Source: Variovorax sp. Root318D1 (GTDB lineage: Bacteria; Pseudomonadota; Gammaproteobacteria; Burkholderiales; Burkholderiaceae_C). From it: a stretch of 64,000 nucleotides of DNA. Below, one piece after another: positions 27,549-35,634 of this stretch. The notes beneath the pieces were generated by a model, which was given only the letters and a program-made list of their open reading frames with translations, made no database searches and had not been told where the DNA came from. Made by a program: the position numbers and the translations under genes. Every line of letters begins with the position of its first letter. The first letter of the stretch is position 1. Location: contig NZ_LMCQ01000019.1 of the NCBI RefSeq assembly GCF_001424835.1, positions 169,011 through 233,010 on the forward strand, given 5' to 3'.

Positions 27549-28497
27549 GACATGCCCCTCTGACGTCGCGTGGTCGGCGGGCGTACAGCCGTGCGCGTGC
27601 GTCCAACCGCCTGGTTGGCCTGTCGGTAACGCCGGATGGCGTTACATGGCATTAACTAAAAAGCGCTACATCTCTGCGCGCTAGATCCGGCCGGTGCACG
27701 CGAACGAGGCCTGCTTCTTCCTGCGCTCCACAGCCACGCCGGGAGGCTGTGGCCCGAGATCGACCTGCGGAAGGCGGCATTCTTTTTCGGCGATGACACG
27801 ACTTGTGCTCCGATGGTCCCTCGGTAAGGTGGCCGAAGGGCGTTGTGTGGTGGCTTTCGCAAACTCCTTGGCAAGGCGCCAGCGACCGCGGATGAGCACT
27901 ATGAATGCAACTGTGCAGATGCTTGTATTGCGCTGTGTCGTGCGTACGGCGCTTGTAAACGCCCGCCTCGTGAATCGCCTTGTGCAGGCGCGGGCGCGAT
28001 CCCTTCGAGACCGCTGCGGAACGGCCCGCTGGCCGCTTTTTTCTTGGCCTCGGCGTTGCCTAAATCCGTCAGAGTCGCACGGGTTGGTTACCGGATATGT
28101 TCGGCTAACCTAGGCCGCGGCTGCCGCTTCCCGATGCCTCGATTTCCGCGCTCCGGCGCTTTTTGCGGACGCGGCTTGGAGAGCTTGCTGGGCAACCCTG
28201 AAACCGGCTGGGTTTGCCTGCCGGACGAGGCCTTTCGTTGTCAACAGCGATAAATCCGACGCCACTGTAGGAAGTTAGCTCGACCGAATGGTCGGTCAGG
28301 ATGTGAAGTCCGCACATCTTGTTGCTCACCGAAGCAGTGGTAATTCGGGTTTAGCCGTACCTTCGTATTGCACTGCAGCATGCGGACGCGGCGGCCCTCG
28401 AGGCGCCGGCAGCTCCGCTGGGTTGCGGGCAAGTTCCCTTTCATTCATGGATGTTGCGCCGATTTCCGGCGCACGCCTTCGCATCAAGAGGTGGGGT
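27549..28497 (+). other. Region of about 950 bp without a convincing gene
   Basis: Both strands have only short open frames with atypical composition (many Cys/Arg/Pro) and no recognisable domain or good ribosome-binding site. It holds a T-tract hairpin at 28022-28042 and a weaker one (GCGC-TCCG-GCGC-TTTTT) at 28148-28164. As the upstream region of the exopolysaccharide locus it probably contains its promoter and possibly a small RNA. A decayed gene is another reading. Confidence 0.5.
28022..28042 (+). terminator. Orphan hairpin with T tract
   Basis: CGGCC-CGCT-GGCCG, one C, then six T residues. It has the form of a plus-strand intrinsic terminator, yet no plus-strand gene ends nearby. It might end a small RNA or attenuate transcription into the exopolysaccharide locus. 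Confidence 0.4.
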
Positions 28498-29799
28498 ATG
28501 CGTGTGTCGAAACTGCCTTCATTTGTTTTTCCCCGCGGCGATCGCCGCACTGGCAGCGCGAGGGCCCGTCGGGTTCCGCGCAGCCCTCATAGAGCCCGGC
28601 AGGGGGGCGCCTTCGTTCCCAAGCTGGCGGCGTATGCGCTGCTGGCCTTCGTGCTGTGGCTGATGGTGGCCACACTCGTCCAGCCGCTGTTGTCTTCGCA
28701 GGCCACGCGAGCGGTGCTGCAGGCGCCTGTTGGCCTGATCACGTCGCCTATCAACGGCGTGGTGTCGCAGATGGTGGTGCATGCGCGCGACACGGTGGAG
28801 CCCGGCACCATCGTGGCTACGGTGCGCAACCCGACCGTGAGCCAAGAGATTCTCACCACGCTGCGCTCGCAGCACCTCGCACTGCAAAGCCAGTTGGCGC
28901 AATTGGGCAACCAGTTCAAGGCCGACAACCAGGAGATGAGGTCGGTCGGACAAGAGGCCACGGTTCACCGCGAGGCGTCCGTGGCGCAAGCCTGGGAGGC
29001 CTGGCAGATTGCGCGGCGGCAGCGCGACGTGGCGCACAGCATGGTCGAAGAGCAGGAGAACAAGGTCAAGACCAACCAGGCCTTGCTCGAACAGGGCGCG
29101 ATCAGCGAGCAAGTGATGAACGCGTCGATGGCGCAGCTGAACACGGCGCGTGCCAATGCGTCGGTGGCGGAACAGGCCTTTGCGGGACAGGCGCAGACCG
29201 TCGCCAGCGCGGGCCAGGGAGCGTTCGTAGGCACCGGGGGCAACAGCCTCTTCCAGACGCTCGCAAGCCGGCGCGAGGTGCTTCGCAACAGCGTGGGCCG
29301 GGCCCAGCAGGACGGCGCCGCCATCCTCCAGCAGCTCAAGCAAGTGATCAAGCTCGAAGAAGAAGAGCGGCAACGGGTCGAGAAGCTGTCCTCTTACGAA
29401 ATCAAGGCCACGCAGTCGGGCCAGGTTCACTCGGTGCTCGCCCCCGAAGGCGCGTACGTCACCGCGGGTGCCTCGCTGGTGCGAGTGACCGACTGCAGCC
29501 GGCTTGGCGTGGTGGCGGTGTTTCCGGCGCGGGTGGCCAAGCGCCTCAGCATCGGCTCGACGCTCGACGTAACCCTCACCGAAAACGGCGCCGCGGTGCC
29601 GGCGCGCGTGGAGCAGTTGCTGCCCGTGGCGTCTGAAGAATTGCAGAGCACCTACAGCGTGCCGTTTCCCTTCGCCGAGCAAGGCTCGATCTACGCGGTG
29701 GCGCGCATCGAGGCCAAGGACGTGTCGTCGGCCGCAACCGCCGCCGGCAACAACCTGTGCGCGCCCGGCAAGGTGGTATCGGCCACCCTTAAATCCTGA
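28498..29799 (+). CDS. HlyD-family periplasmic adaptor of an exopolysaccharide locus
   Basis: 433-residue membrane-fusion (adaptor) protein. A basic cytoplasmic N-terminus of about 40 residues is followed by one transmembrane helix (about 44-66). Then come a beta-barrel/lipoyl half (ITSPINGVVSQMVVHARDTV), a long coiled-coil hairpin (about residues 120-285) and the returning lipoyl half (IKATQSGQVHSVLAPEGAYV). Adaptors of this type bridge an inner-membrane transporter or synthase to a TolC-like outer-membrane channel. The ATG at 28498 has AGAGGTGG just upstream; an ATG 51 bp earlier is in frame but weaker. First gene of a four-function operon. Confidence 0.85.
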   Translation: MRVSKLPSFVFPRGDRRTGSARARRVPRSPHRARQGGAFVPKLAAYALLAFVLWLMVATLVQPLLSSQATRAVLQAPVGLITSPINGVVSQMVVHARDTVEPGTIVATVRNPTVSQEILTTLRSQHLALQSQLAQLGNQFKADNQEMRSVGQEATVHREASVAQAWEAWQIARRQRDVAHSMVEEQENKVKTNQALLEQGAISEQVMNASMAQLNTARANASVAEQAFAGQAQTVASAGQGAFVGTGGNSLFQTLASRREVLRNSVGRAQQDGAAILQQLKQVIKLEEEERQRVEKLSSYEIKATQSGQVHSVLAPEGAYVTAGASLVRVTDCSRLGVVAVFPARVAKRLSIGSTLDVTLTENGAAVPARVEQLLPVASEELQSTYSVPFPFAEQGSIYAVARIEAKDVSSAATAAGNNLCAPGKVVSATLKS

Positions 29800-29828
29800 G
29801 CGCCGGCGTACCGGCTTCGAAAGGAAAC

Positions 29829-31160
29829 ATGCAGCTCTTCCCGCTCTCCCGGACTCTGGCGCATTGCGCCGTGGCATCGGTGGCCTTGGCGCTGCCGATG
29901 TCCGCGGCCTTGGCCCAGCAGCCTCGGCAGCCCGGCAGCGCCGTGCAGAAAGAACTCGCGCGGCAGAGCTGCGAGGGCCTGCGGCGAGCCGTGACGGAGG
30001 ACCAGAAGGGCGCCGCTTCCGGGCCGCTGTTTCTCGCCAGCTACCGGCTGGCCGACCCGAGGCAAGGCACCCCGCTGGAGCCTGCGTTGGTGGGCGCGGC
30101 CTTCACGTATGACAACGCGCTGGCCGGCATTGCGCTGCTGGCATGCGGCGACACCGCATCGGCCAGGCGCATCGGCGACGCGGTGGTGCGTGCGATGGAA
30201 CGCGACCCGAACACGGCCGACGGGCGTGTGCGCAACGCCTATCGCGCGGGTCCGATGACCGAGGACAAAGCCGCGCTGCCGGGGCGCTGGGACACGGGCA
30301 AGAACCAGTGGATCGCGGACGCCTACCAGGTGAGCACGGCCACGGGCAACGTGGCCTGGGCCGCCTTGCTGCTGCTCAACCTGAACGAGGCCGAACCATC
30401 GCCCGCCTATCTGGCAAATGCACGCAAGCTGCTCGGCTGGATCGAGCAGCGCACGCGCGCCAAGAACGCGCCCGACGGCTACAACGGCGGCTGGTATGGC
30501 TGGGACAACGCGCAGCGCGCGCAGACCTGGAAGTCGACCGAGCACAACATCGACATTGCCATGACGGCCGCATGGGCCGCGCGTGCAGCAGGCGGGCAGG
30601 CCGACGCCGAGCGCCAGCAGGCGCGCACCGCGCTCGAGTTCGTGCGCCGCATGTGGAACCCGTCGGAGCAGCGCTTCTACATCGGCACGAAGGAAGATGG
30701 CGCCACCATCTCCACCGAGAGCTCGGGATTGGATGCGCAGTTGTGGCCTTTGCTCGCTGCGCCCGAAGGCTCATGCGCCTGGACGCGCGGGCTCGATTGG
30801 GTGGAGAAGAACCATCGCTCCGGCGAGGGCTACGGCTTCTCGCGCAATCCCGACGGCATCTGGACCGAGGGCACTGCCCAGGCCGCCGCAACCCTGGTGG
30901 CACGCAAGGGCTCGGCGCCCGACGCCTTGTGGCAACTGCTGGCGTCGCAGCGCGCCGGCAACGGCCTGTACTACGCAACGCCCAGTGCACGCATCTCCAC
31001 CGGCCTGGCCATCGGCCCGGACTCGGCGGGTGCCGACTTCTTCTACTACCGCTGGCCCCACCTCGGCGCCACCGCCTGGATCGCGCTGGCCGCGACGGGC
31101 TTCAACCCCTTTACCGGCAAGACCATTGCCGCAGGAGCTGCTTCACCATGTCCCACCTGA
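29829..31160 (+). CDS. Exported glycosidase-like protein with alpha/alpha-barrel character
   Basis: 443 residues with a signal peptide (cleavage near AALAQQ, about residue 29). The repeated helical pattern and aromatic/acidic motifs (FTYDNALAGIALL, WDTGKNQWIADAY, GYNGGWYGWDN, STEHNIDIAMTAAW, SSGLDAQLWPLL) resemble six-hairpin glycosidases. It probably trims or edits the polymer in the periplasm, as BcsZ or AlgL do in other systems. The exact family and bond are unknown. A good AAGGAA site precedes the ATG. Its last 13 bp overlap the start of the GT2 gene. Confidence 0.78.
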   Translation: MQLFPLSRTLAHCAVASVALALPMSAALAQQPRQPGSAVQKELARQSCEGLRRAVTEDQKGAASGPLFLASYRLADPRQGTPLEPALVGAAFTYDNALAGIALLACGDTASARRIGDAVVRAMERDPNTADGRVRNAYRAGPMTEDKAALPGRWDTGKNQWIADAYQVSTATGNVAWAALLLLNLNEAEPSPAYLANARKLLGWIEQRTRAKNAPDGYNGGWYGWDNAQRAQTWKSTEHNIDIAMTAAWAARAAGGQADAERQQARTALEFVRRMWNPSEQRFYIGTKEDGATISTESSGLDAQLWPLLAAPEGSCAWTRGLDWVEKNHRSGEGYGFSRNPDGIWTEGTAQAAATLVARKGSAPDALWQLLASQRAGNGLYYATPSARISTGLAIGPDSAGADFFYYRWPHLGATAWIALAATGFNPFTGKTIAAGAASPCPT

Positions 31161-34100
31161 TTGCCACACCGGAGTTCCAGCTCAACGCACTCGTTGCGGG
31201 GCTCGCACTTCTTCTGATGACATGGGGGCGGGTCCAGCGCGCCTCCCATCGCATGCTGTTCGGCGGGCTCACGGCGCTGCTGTTGATGCGATATGCGATA
31301 TGGCGCGTGGTCGCCACCATGCCGCCTTCGGACCTGGGCTTTGAAACCTTGTTTGCGTGGGTTTTCCTCGCTTTCGAGCTCACGGCCATCGTCTACACGC
31401 TGATGTCCATTCACATGCTGGTGCGGCGGCGCGACAACCATGCCCTGGCCGACCGCGGTGAAGCCGAGCTGCGGCGCCTTGGTGCCAAGGTGCCGGCGGT
31501 GGACGTCTTCATCTGCACCTACAACGAAGAGCTGGCCGTGCTGGAAAAAACCATCATCGCCGCACAGGCCATCGACTACCCGCAGGTGAAGGTCTGGGTG
31601 CTCGACGACACCCGTCGCGACTGGCTGCGCGACTATTGCGAGCGCAAGGGCGTGCACTACGCGCGGCGGCCCGACAACAGCCACGCCAAGGCCGGCAATC
31701 TCAACAACGGGCTGAGTATTTCAGCGGGCGTGACCAATGCGCCGTACATCCTGGTGCTCGATGCCGACTTTGCGCCGCAGCGGCAAATCATCTATCGCAT
31801 GCTGGGCCTGTTTGCGGACCGCAAGGTGGGGCTGGTGCAGACGCCGCAGTTCTATTACAACGCCGACCCCATCCAGCACAACCTGCGCGCCACCGACAGC
31901 TGGGTCGACGAGCAGCGCGTGTTCTTCGACGTGCTGCAGCCCGCCAAGGATGCGGTGGACTCTGCCTTCTGCGTGGGCACCTCGTTCATCGTGCGGCGCG
32001 ACCTGATCACCGCCGCGGGCGGCTTTCCGGTGGGCAGCGTGTGCGAAGACATCCACACCACCTACCTGCTGCTGCGCCATGGCCACGTCACGCGCTGGCT
32101 GGGCGAGCGGCTGTCGAACGGCTTGTCGGCCGAGAGCATCATCGACTACATCAACCAGCGCAGCCGCTGGTGCCTGGGCACGGTGCAGCTCGCGCTCCTG
32201 CCCCAGGGGCCGCTGCGCGGCAAGGGCTACAGCCTCTCGGCGCGGATGCACTTCTTGCACGGCCTGCTGCATTGGCTCGGCAAGCCTTTCATGGCGCTGA
32301 TCATGCTGGCGCCGGCGCTGTACTGGTATGCGGGCGTCTCGGTCTTCCATGCCTCGCCGCAGGCCTTCGCCGCCTACGGTTTGCCCCCGCTCGTGATGTT
32401 CTGGGCCTACAGCTACTGGATCAGCGAGCGGCGCTGTCTGCCCGTGTTCAGCGAGGTGAGCCAACTGGTGGCAGCCATGGCCGTCACCAGTACGCTCGCA
32501 AGCGCCATGCTGCGGCCCTTCGGCCGGCCATTCAAGGTGACGAACAAGGGGCTCGACCGCTCGAAGACGGTCGTGCACTGGAAGCTGGTCGCGATGTTCG
32601 GCGGGCTTCTTGTCGCGCTGCAGCTCGGCGGCGCGTCGGTGGCCTTGAGCGGCGAGGCGCTCACGCCCGGCGATGAGCTCAATCTCGTGTGGACCGGCAT
32701 CGCGCTGCTGCTGTGCCTGGCCGCGCTCATGGCCTGTGTCGACTTGCCGCGCCCGGAACAGGAAGAGCGCTTTCCCTGGCGCGCTCGCACACGGGTGCGC
32801 ACCGCGGCGGGCGAAGGCGATGCCCGCTTCGTCAACATCGCGGCGGACGGCGCGCTGGTGGAAGCCAAAGCGCCGCTGAAGCGACTGCGCGTGGGGCAGC
32901 CGCTTGAGGTGTATGTCGATACCGTGGGCTGGCTACCGGCGCGCCTTGCGCGCAAAAGTTCCGCGGGCGCCGAGCTGCGCTTCGACGCCACCTCCGAGGC
33001 TCAGCGCGAACAATTGGTGAGCCACGTGTTCACTGTGCCGCCGAGCCACGTCGCCGTCCAGGTGCGGCCATGGCGAGCCGCTTCGGCATTGCTCGAGAGC
33101 GCGGGGTTCGGCGCGCCCGGAGCGGGCTTCATGCGCCTCTTTCTGCGGCTGTTCCTGCTGGTGATCGCGACCTGCGTGGTGCTGGTGGTGAGCGGATGCA
33201 ATCTGACGCCGCCGATGAAGCAGCCCGACCTCGCCGTGCCCACGCAATGGCCGGCCGGCACCACGGCGCCAAGCGCCGAGCCGGTGGACTGGCGCAGTTT
33301 CGTGCAGGACGAAGAACTGCGCGGGCTGATTGACACCGCTCTCAAGCAGAACCGCGACCTGCGCGTCTACGCTGCGAAGGCACGCGAGGCGCGGGCCGTG
33401 TATGCCGGAACTCGCGCTTCGCTGTTCCCGCAGATCGGCCTTTCGGGCCACGCTCAGCGCGCGCAGACCACGCCGCAGGGCTCGCTCAGCCCGATTGGCA
33501 ACGTACCGACCAACGGGGGCGTGTCCAACAGCTTCGATGTGCAGGCCGGCGTGACTTCGTACGAGCTCGACTTCTTCGGCCGCCAGCAGAGCACGGCGCA
33601 GCAAGGCGGCGCCTTGGCCGAAGCAGGCGACAAGGACTACGCAGCCGCGCGCATGAACCTGGTGGGCGAGGTGTCGAATGCATACCTCACGCTGCGCGCC
33701 GACCGCGCATTGCTCGCCTTGGCGAATGCCAACGAAAGCGGGCTCTCTTCCAATGCCGACATGATCGGCCGCGCCAAGGCGGCCGGCGGCGCTGCGCAGC
33801 TCGATGTCTATCGTGCGCAATCGCTGTTGCAGAACGCGCGTGTGCGGCAAGAGGAATACCGCATGCGTGTGGCGCAGGATCTTCAGTGGTTGAACGTGCT
33901 GGTCGGTCAGCCGGTGCCGCCCGAGACAGGCAGCACACGGCCCTGGCCAGAGCGCTCGACGGCTCCGGTGACGGCGGGCCTGCCGTCCAGCCTGCTGCAA
34001 CGCCGACCCGACTTGCTGGCCGCCTATGCGCGGGTCGAGGCCGCCAATTCGGGTGTGGGTGCGGCCAAGGCCGCGATGCTGCCGACCATCTCGCTCACGG

Positions 34101-34558
34101 CCCTGGCAGGCGGCATCAGCGGGGACTTGTCTTCGCTGCTCAGCAGCGGCAACAGGAGCTGGGCGGGTGTACTCGGTGTGTCGCTGCCCCTGTTCGACTG
34201 GGGGCGCCGCTCGGCCAACATCACCGCCAACGAAGAGCGGCTTGCGGCCGCCATGTCGTCGTATGAATACGCGGCGCAAGTGGCCTTCCGGGAAACCGCC
34301 AATGCGTTGATTGCCGACGACCACCTGCGTCCGCAGTTGGAGGCGCAGCAGACCCGTGTGCAGTCGCTGGAAAAAGTGGCCAGCATTTCACGGACGCGCT
34401 TTCGCGGCGGCCTGGAAGACTACTTCTCGAGCCAGGATGCCCAGCGCGAACTCTATGCGGAGCAACAGCAGCTGATCGAACTGCAGCTCAAGCAGGCCGT
34501 GAACCTGGTCAACCTGTACAAGGCGCTCGGAGGCGGATGGAGCAGCGCGCAGGGTTGA
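31148..34558 (+). CDS. Cellulose-synthase-like GT2/PilZ protein in one frame with a NodT-type outer-membrane factor
   Basis: One uninterrupted frame of 1136 codons. Residues 1-661 form a BcsA-like processive glycosyltransferase. N-terminal membrane helices are followed by the GT-A motifs D119, D153/D154, DAD at 205-207, the CEDIHTT segment at 299-305 and QRSRW at 337-341. More helices and the gating-loop motif FKVTNKG (462-468) follow. The PilZ-like domain has RxxxR at 545-549, but NIAADG (563-568) in place of NxSxxG. Residues 662-1136 form a full-length NodT/OprM-type outer-membrane factor. It begins with its own signal peptide and lipobox VSGC (C684). Either a true fusion, a precursor cut at the lipobox, or two proteins through an internal start. 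Confidence 0.85.
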   Translation: MSHLIATPEFQLNALVAGLALLLMTWGRVQRASHRMLFGGLTALLLMRYAIWRVVATMPPSDLGFETLFAWVFLAFELTAIVYTLMSIHMLVRRRDNHALADRGEAELRRLGAKVPAVDVFICTYNEELAVLEKTIIAAQAIDYPQVKVWVLDDTRRDWLRDYCERKGVHYARRPDNSHAKAGNLNNGLSISAGVTNAPYILVLDADFAPQRQIIYRMLGLFADRKVGLVQTPQFYYNADPIQHNLRATDSWVDEQRVFFDVLQPAKDAVDSAFCVGTSFIVRRDLITAAGGFPVGSVCEDIHTTYLLLRHGHVTRWLGERLSNGLSAESIIDYINQRSRWCLGTVQLALLPQGPLRGKGYSLSARMHFLHGLLHWLGKPFMALIMLAPALYWYAGVSVFHASPQAFAAYGLPPLVMFWAYSYWISERRCLPVFSEVSQLVAAMAVTSTLASAMLRPFGRPFKVTNKGLDRSKTVVHWKLVAMFGGLLVALQLGGASVALSGEALTPGDELNLVWTGIALLLCLAALMACVDLPRPEQEERFPWRARTRVRTAAGEGDARFVNIAADGALVEAKAPLKRLRVGQPLEVYVDTVGWLPARLARKSSAGAELRFDATSEAQREQLVSHVFTVPPSHVAVQVRPWRAASALLESAGFGAPGAGFMRLFLRLFLLVIATCVVLVVSGCNLTPPMKQPDLAVPTQWPAGTTAPSAEPVDWRSFVQDEELRGLIDTALKQNRDLRVYAAKAREARAVYAGTRASLFPQIGLSGHAQRAQTTPQGSLSPIGNVPTNGGVSNSFDVQAGVTSYELDFFGRQQSTAQQGGALAEAGDKDYAAARMNLVGEVSNAYLTLRADRALLALANANESGLSSNADMIGRAKAAGGAAQLDVYRAQSLLQNARVRQEEYRMRVAQDLQWLNVLVGQPVPPETGSTRPWPERSTAPVTAGLPSSLLQRRPDLLAAYARVEAANSGVGAAKAAMLPTISLTALAGGISGDLSSLLSSGNRSWAGVLGVSLPLFDWGRRSANITANEERLAAAMSSYEYAAQVAFRETANALIADDHLRPQLEAQQTRVQSLEKVASISRTRFRGGLEDYFSSQDAQRELYAEQQQLIELQLKQAVNLVNLYKALGGGWSSAQG
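33131..34558 (+). CDS. Outer-membrane factor lipoprotein (NodT/OprM type), alternative internal start
   Basis: Within the preceding frame, the ATG at 33131 has GGAG 8 nt upstream and opens a textbook lipoprotein signal: MRLFLR, a hydrophobic core and VSGC with the lipidated Cys at residue 23. The 475-residue product has the duplicated TolC-like architecture: helical hairpins (LIDTALKQNRDLRVYAAKAR; LLQRRPDLLAAYARVEAANS) and beta strands (FDVQAGVTSYELDFFGR; GVLGVSLPLFDWGRR). It would form the outer-membrane exit duct. Listed separately because both translation modes are plausible. Confidence 0.6.
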   Translation: MRLFLRLFLLVIATCVVLVVSGCNLTPPMKQPDLAVPTQWPAGTTAPSAEPVDWRSFVQDEELRGLIDTALKQNRDLRVYAAKAREARAVYAGTRASLFPQIGLSGHAQRAQTTPQGSLSPIGNVPTNGGVSNSFDVQAGVTSYELDFFGRQQSTAQQGGALAEAGDKDYAAARMNLVGEVSNAYLTLRADRALLALANANESGLSSNADMIGRAKAAGGAAQLDVYRAQSLLQNARVRQEEYRMRVAQDLQWLNVLVGQPVPPETGSTRPWPERSTAPVTAGLPSSLLQRRPDLLAAYARVEAANSGVGAAKAAMLPTISLTALAGGISGDLSSLLSSGNRSWAGVLGVSLPLFDWGRRSANITANEERLAAAMSSYEYAAQVAFRETANALIADDHLRPQLEAQQTRVQSLEKVASISRTRFRGGLEDYFSSQDAQRELYAEQQQLIELQLKQAVNLVNLYKALGGGWSSAQG

Positions 34559-34587
34559 ACCGGTGCGCGCCGCTGGTCAATGCGGGA

Positions 34588-34866
34588 TCAGCCCCCGTTG
34601 ATGGCGTCTTTCAGCGCCTTGCCCGCGGCAAACTTGGGACTCTTGCTGGCCTTGATGGTGATCGGCTGGCCGGTGGATGGGTTGCGGCCGGTGCGTTCGG
34701 CACGGCTTGCAACGGTGAAGGTGCCAAAGCCGATCAGTTGGACGGACTCGCCGCGTACCAGGGCACGCGAGAGTTGCTCCAACGCCGAATCGAAAGCGCG
34801 GCCGGCGTCGGCCTTGCTGAGGTTCGTGTCTTCTGCGATGGCGGCAATGAGTTCGGTCTTGTTCAA
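34588..34866 (-). CDS. HU-family DNA-binding protein
   Basis: 92-residue nucleoid protein. NKTELIAAIAE at the N-terminus, GFGTFTVASRAERTGRNPSTG and the proline of the DNA-bending arms are typical of HU. The start is TTG at 34866, with AAGGA 8 nt upstream; no ATG is available at this position, and upstream in-frame extension has no HU similarity. A TTG start suggests restrained translation. Convergent with the exopolysaccharide locus. The 309-bp region upstream (34867-35175) is comparatively AT-rich and must contain promoters for both flanking genes. Confidence 0.93.
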   Translation of the reverse strand: MNKTELIAAIAEDTNLSKADAGRAFDSALEQLSRALVRGESVQLIGFGTFTVASRAERTGRNPSTGQPITIKASKSPKFAAGKALKDAINGG

Positions 34867-35175
34867 AACAGGGTTCCTTTTCGAATAGAACAGTTGTGGA
34901 AATTTAGGGGTGACAGCACGCGAGTTTGACGGAAGTGCGCCGCGCAATTTTCTATTAACGAATGTCTCTGATCGTCTATCGAATGGATCGCACATTCGCA
35001 AGTGCGTGAAGTACTGGGCAGAGTTGCATCTTAGATACCCCCGCTGGCGAAAACTGAACCCGAGCGTGAAACAGTTCCTGGAAAAATGTTATGGCGCAAA
35101 ATATCTTGGCGCCCTTGTCGACGACGGCGCCCGGCCGTTCGCAACGGCACACCACAATTTCAACAAGGAGCCCCC

Positions 35176-35322
35176 ATGAAAAAAACTGCTGCCACCCTGA
35201 TGTTCGCCTTCGCCATGTCTTTGCTCATGAGCGCCTGCGTGGTTCCCGTCTATGAGGGAGGGGGCGCGCAAAAAGGTGGAAACTTCTGCCCGCCCGGACA
35301 AGCCAAGAAAGGCAATTGCTGA
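35176..35322 (+). CDS. Small lipoprotein
   Basis: 48 residues: lipoprotein signal MKKTAATLMF... ending LMSAC (C21), then a short Gly-rich mature part with two further cysteines (NFCPPGQAKKGNC). A strong AAGGAG lies 5 nt before the ATG. It resembles the small CXXPGQAKKGNC-type lipoproteins common in Burkholderiales. Function unknown. Confidence 0.8.
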   Translation: MKKTAATLMFAFAMSLLMSACVVPVYEGGGAQKGGNFCPPGQAKKGNC

Positions 35323-35369
35323 AACCGGACAAGCCTGAGCACTGAGTCGACCGTGTTCCCGCGCGATCC

Positions 35370-35627
35370 ATGAATAATCCCAAAGCCCCTGCCTTTCGCA
35401 TCCGGAACTGGCGGGTCACATTGATCGGTGCACTGGTCGGCCTGTTGATCGCGCTCGCAATGGCCATGAAATGGCTTGCCGAATTCCAGGTCGAAGCGGC
35501 CGAGGAGCGCCGCTCGCTCGAAGCCATTGCCCGCGCGGCGCAAATGCGCTGCTTCGAACTCGCATCGCATCGCGCCACCGAGGCATGCCGCGCGGCTGCC
35601 GCCGCCAAGCAGGGCGCGGCGCCCTGA
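35370..35627 (+). CDS. Small single-pass membrane protein
   Basis: 85 residues. A basic N-terminus, one transmembrane helix (about 17-37, TLIGALVGLLIALAMAM) and a helical tail with two cysteines (MRCFELASHRATEAC). No family recognised. It is 47 bp downstream of the small lipoprotein and convergent with the AsmA gene. Confidence 0.6.
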   Translation: MNNPKAPAFRIRNWRVTLIGALVGLLIALAMAMKWLAEFQVEAAEERRSLEAIARAAQMRCFELASHRATEACRAAAAAKQGAAP

Positions 35628-35634
35628 GCCGCAG

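Noticed and set aside
27694-28253. Two overlapping open frames of about 140 codons in the 27.5-28.5 kb gap
   Set aside because: Cys- and Arg-rich reading with no domain, no ribosome site and rare-looking codon choice; treated as non-coding.
30143-31147. Upstream in-frame extension of the GT2 protein across the glycosidase gene
   Set aside because: This part reads as Arg/Ala-rich shadow sequence. The glycosidase frame has a signal peptide, ribosome site and coherent motifs, and the GT2 has a good ATG at 31148.
34910-35179. 89-codon plus-strand open frame before the small lipoprotein
   Set aside because: No recognisable motif or ribosome site; it runs over the lipoprotein's strong AAGGAG. The region is more likely promoter sequence.
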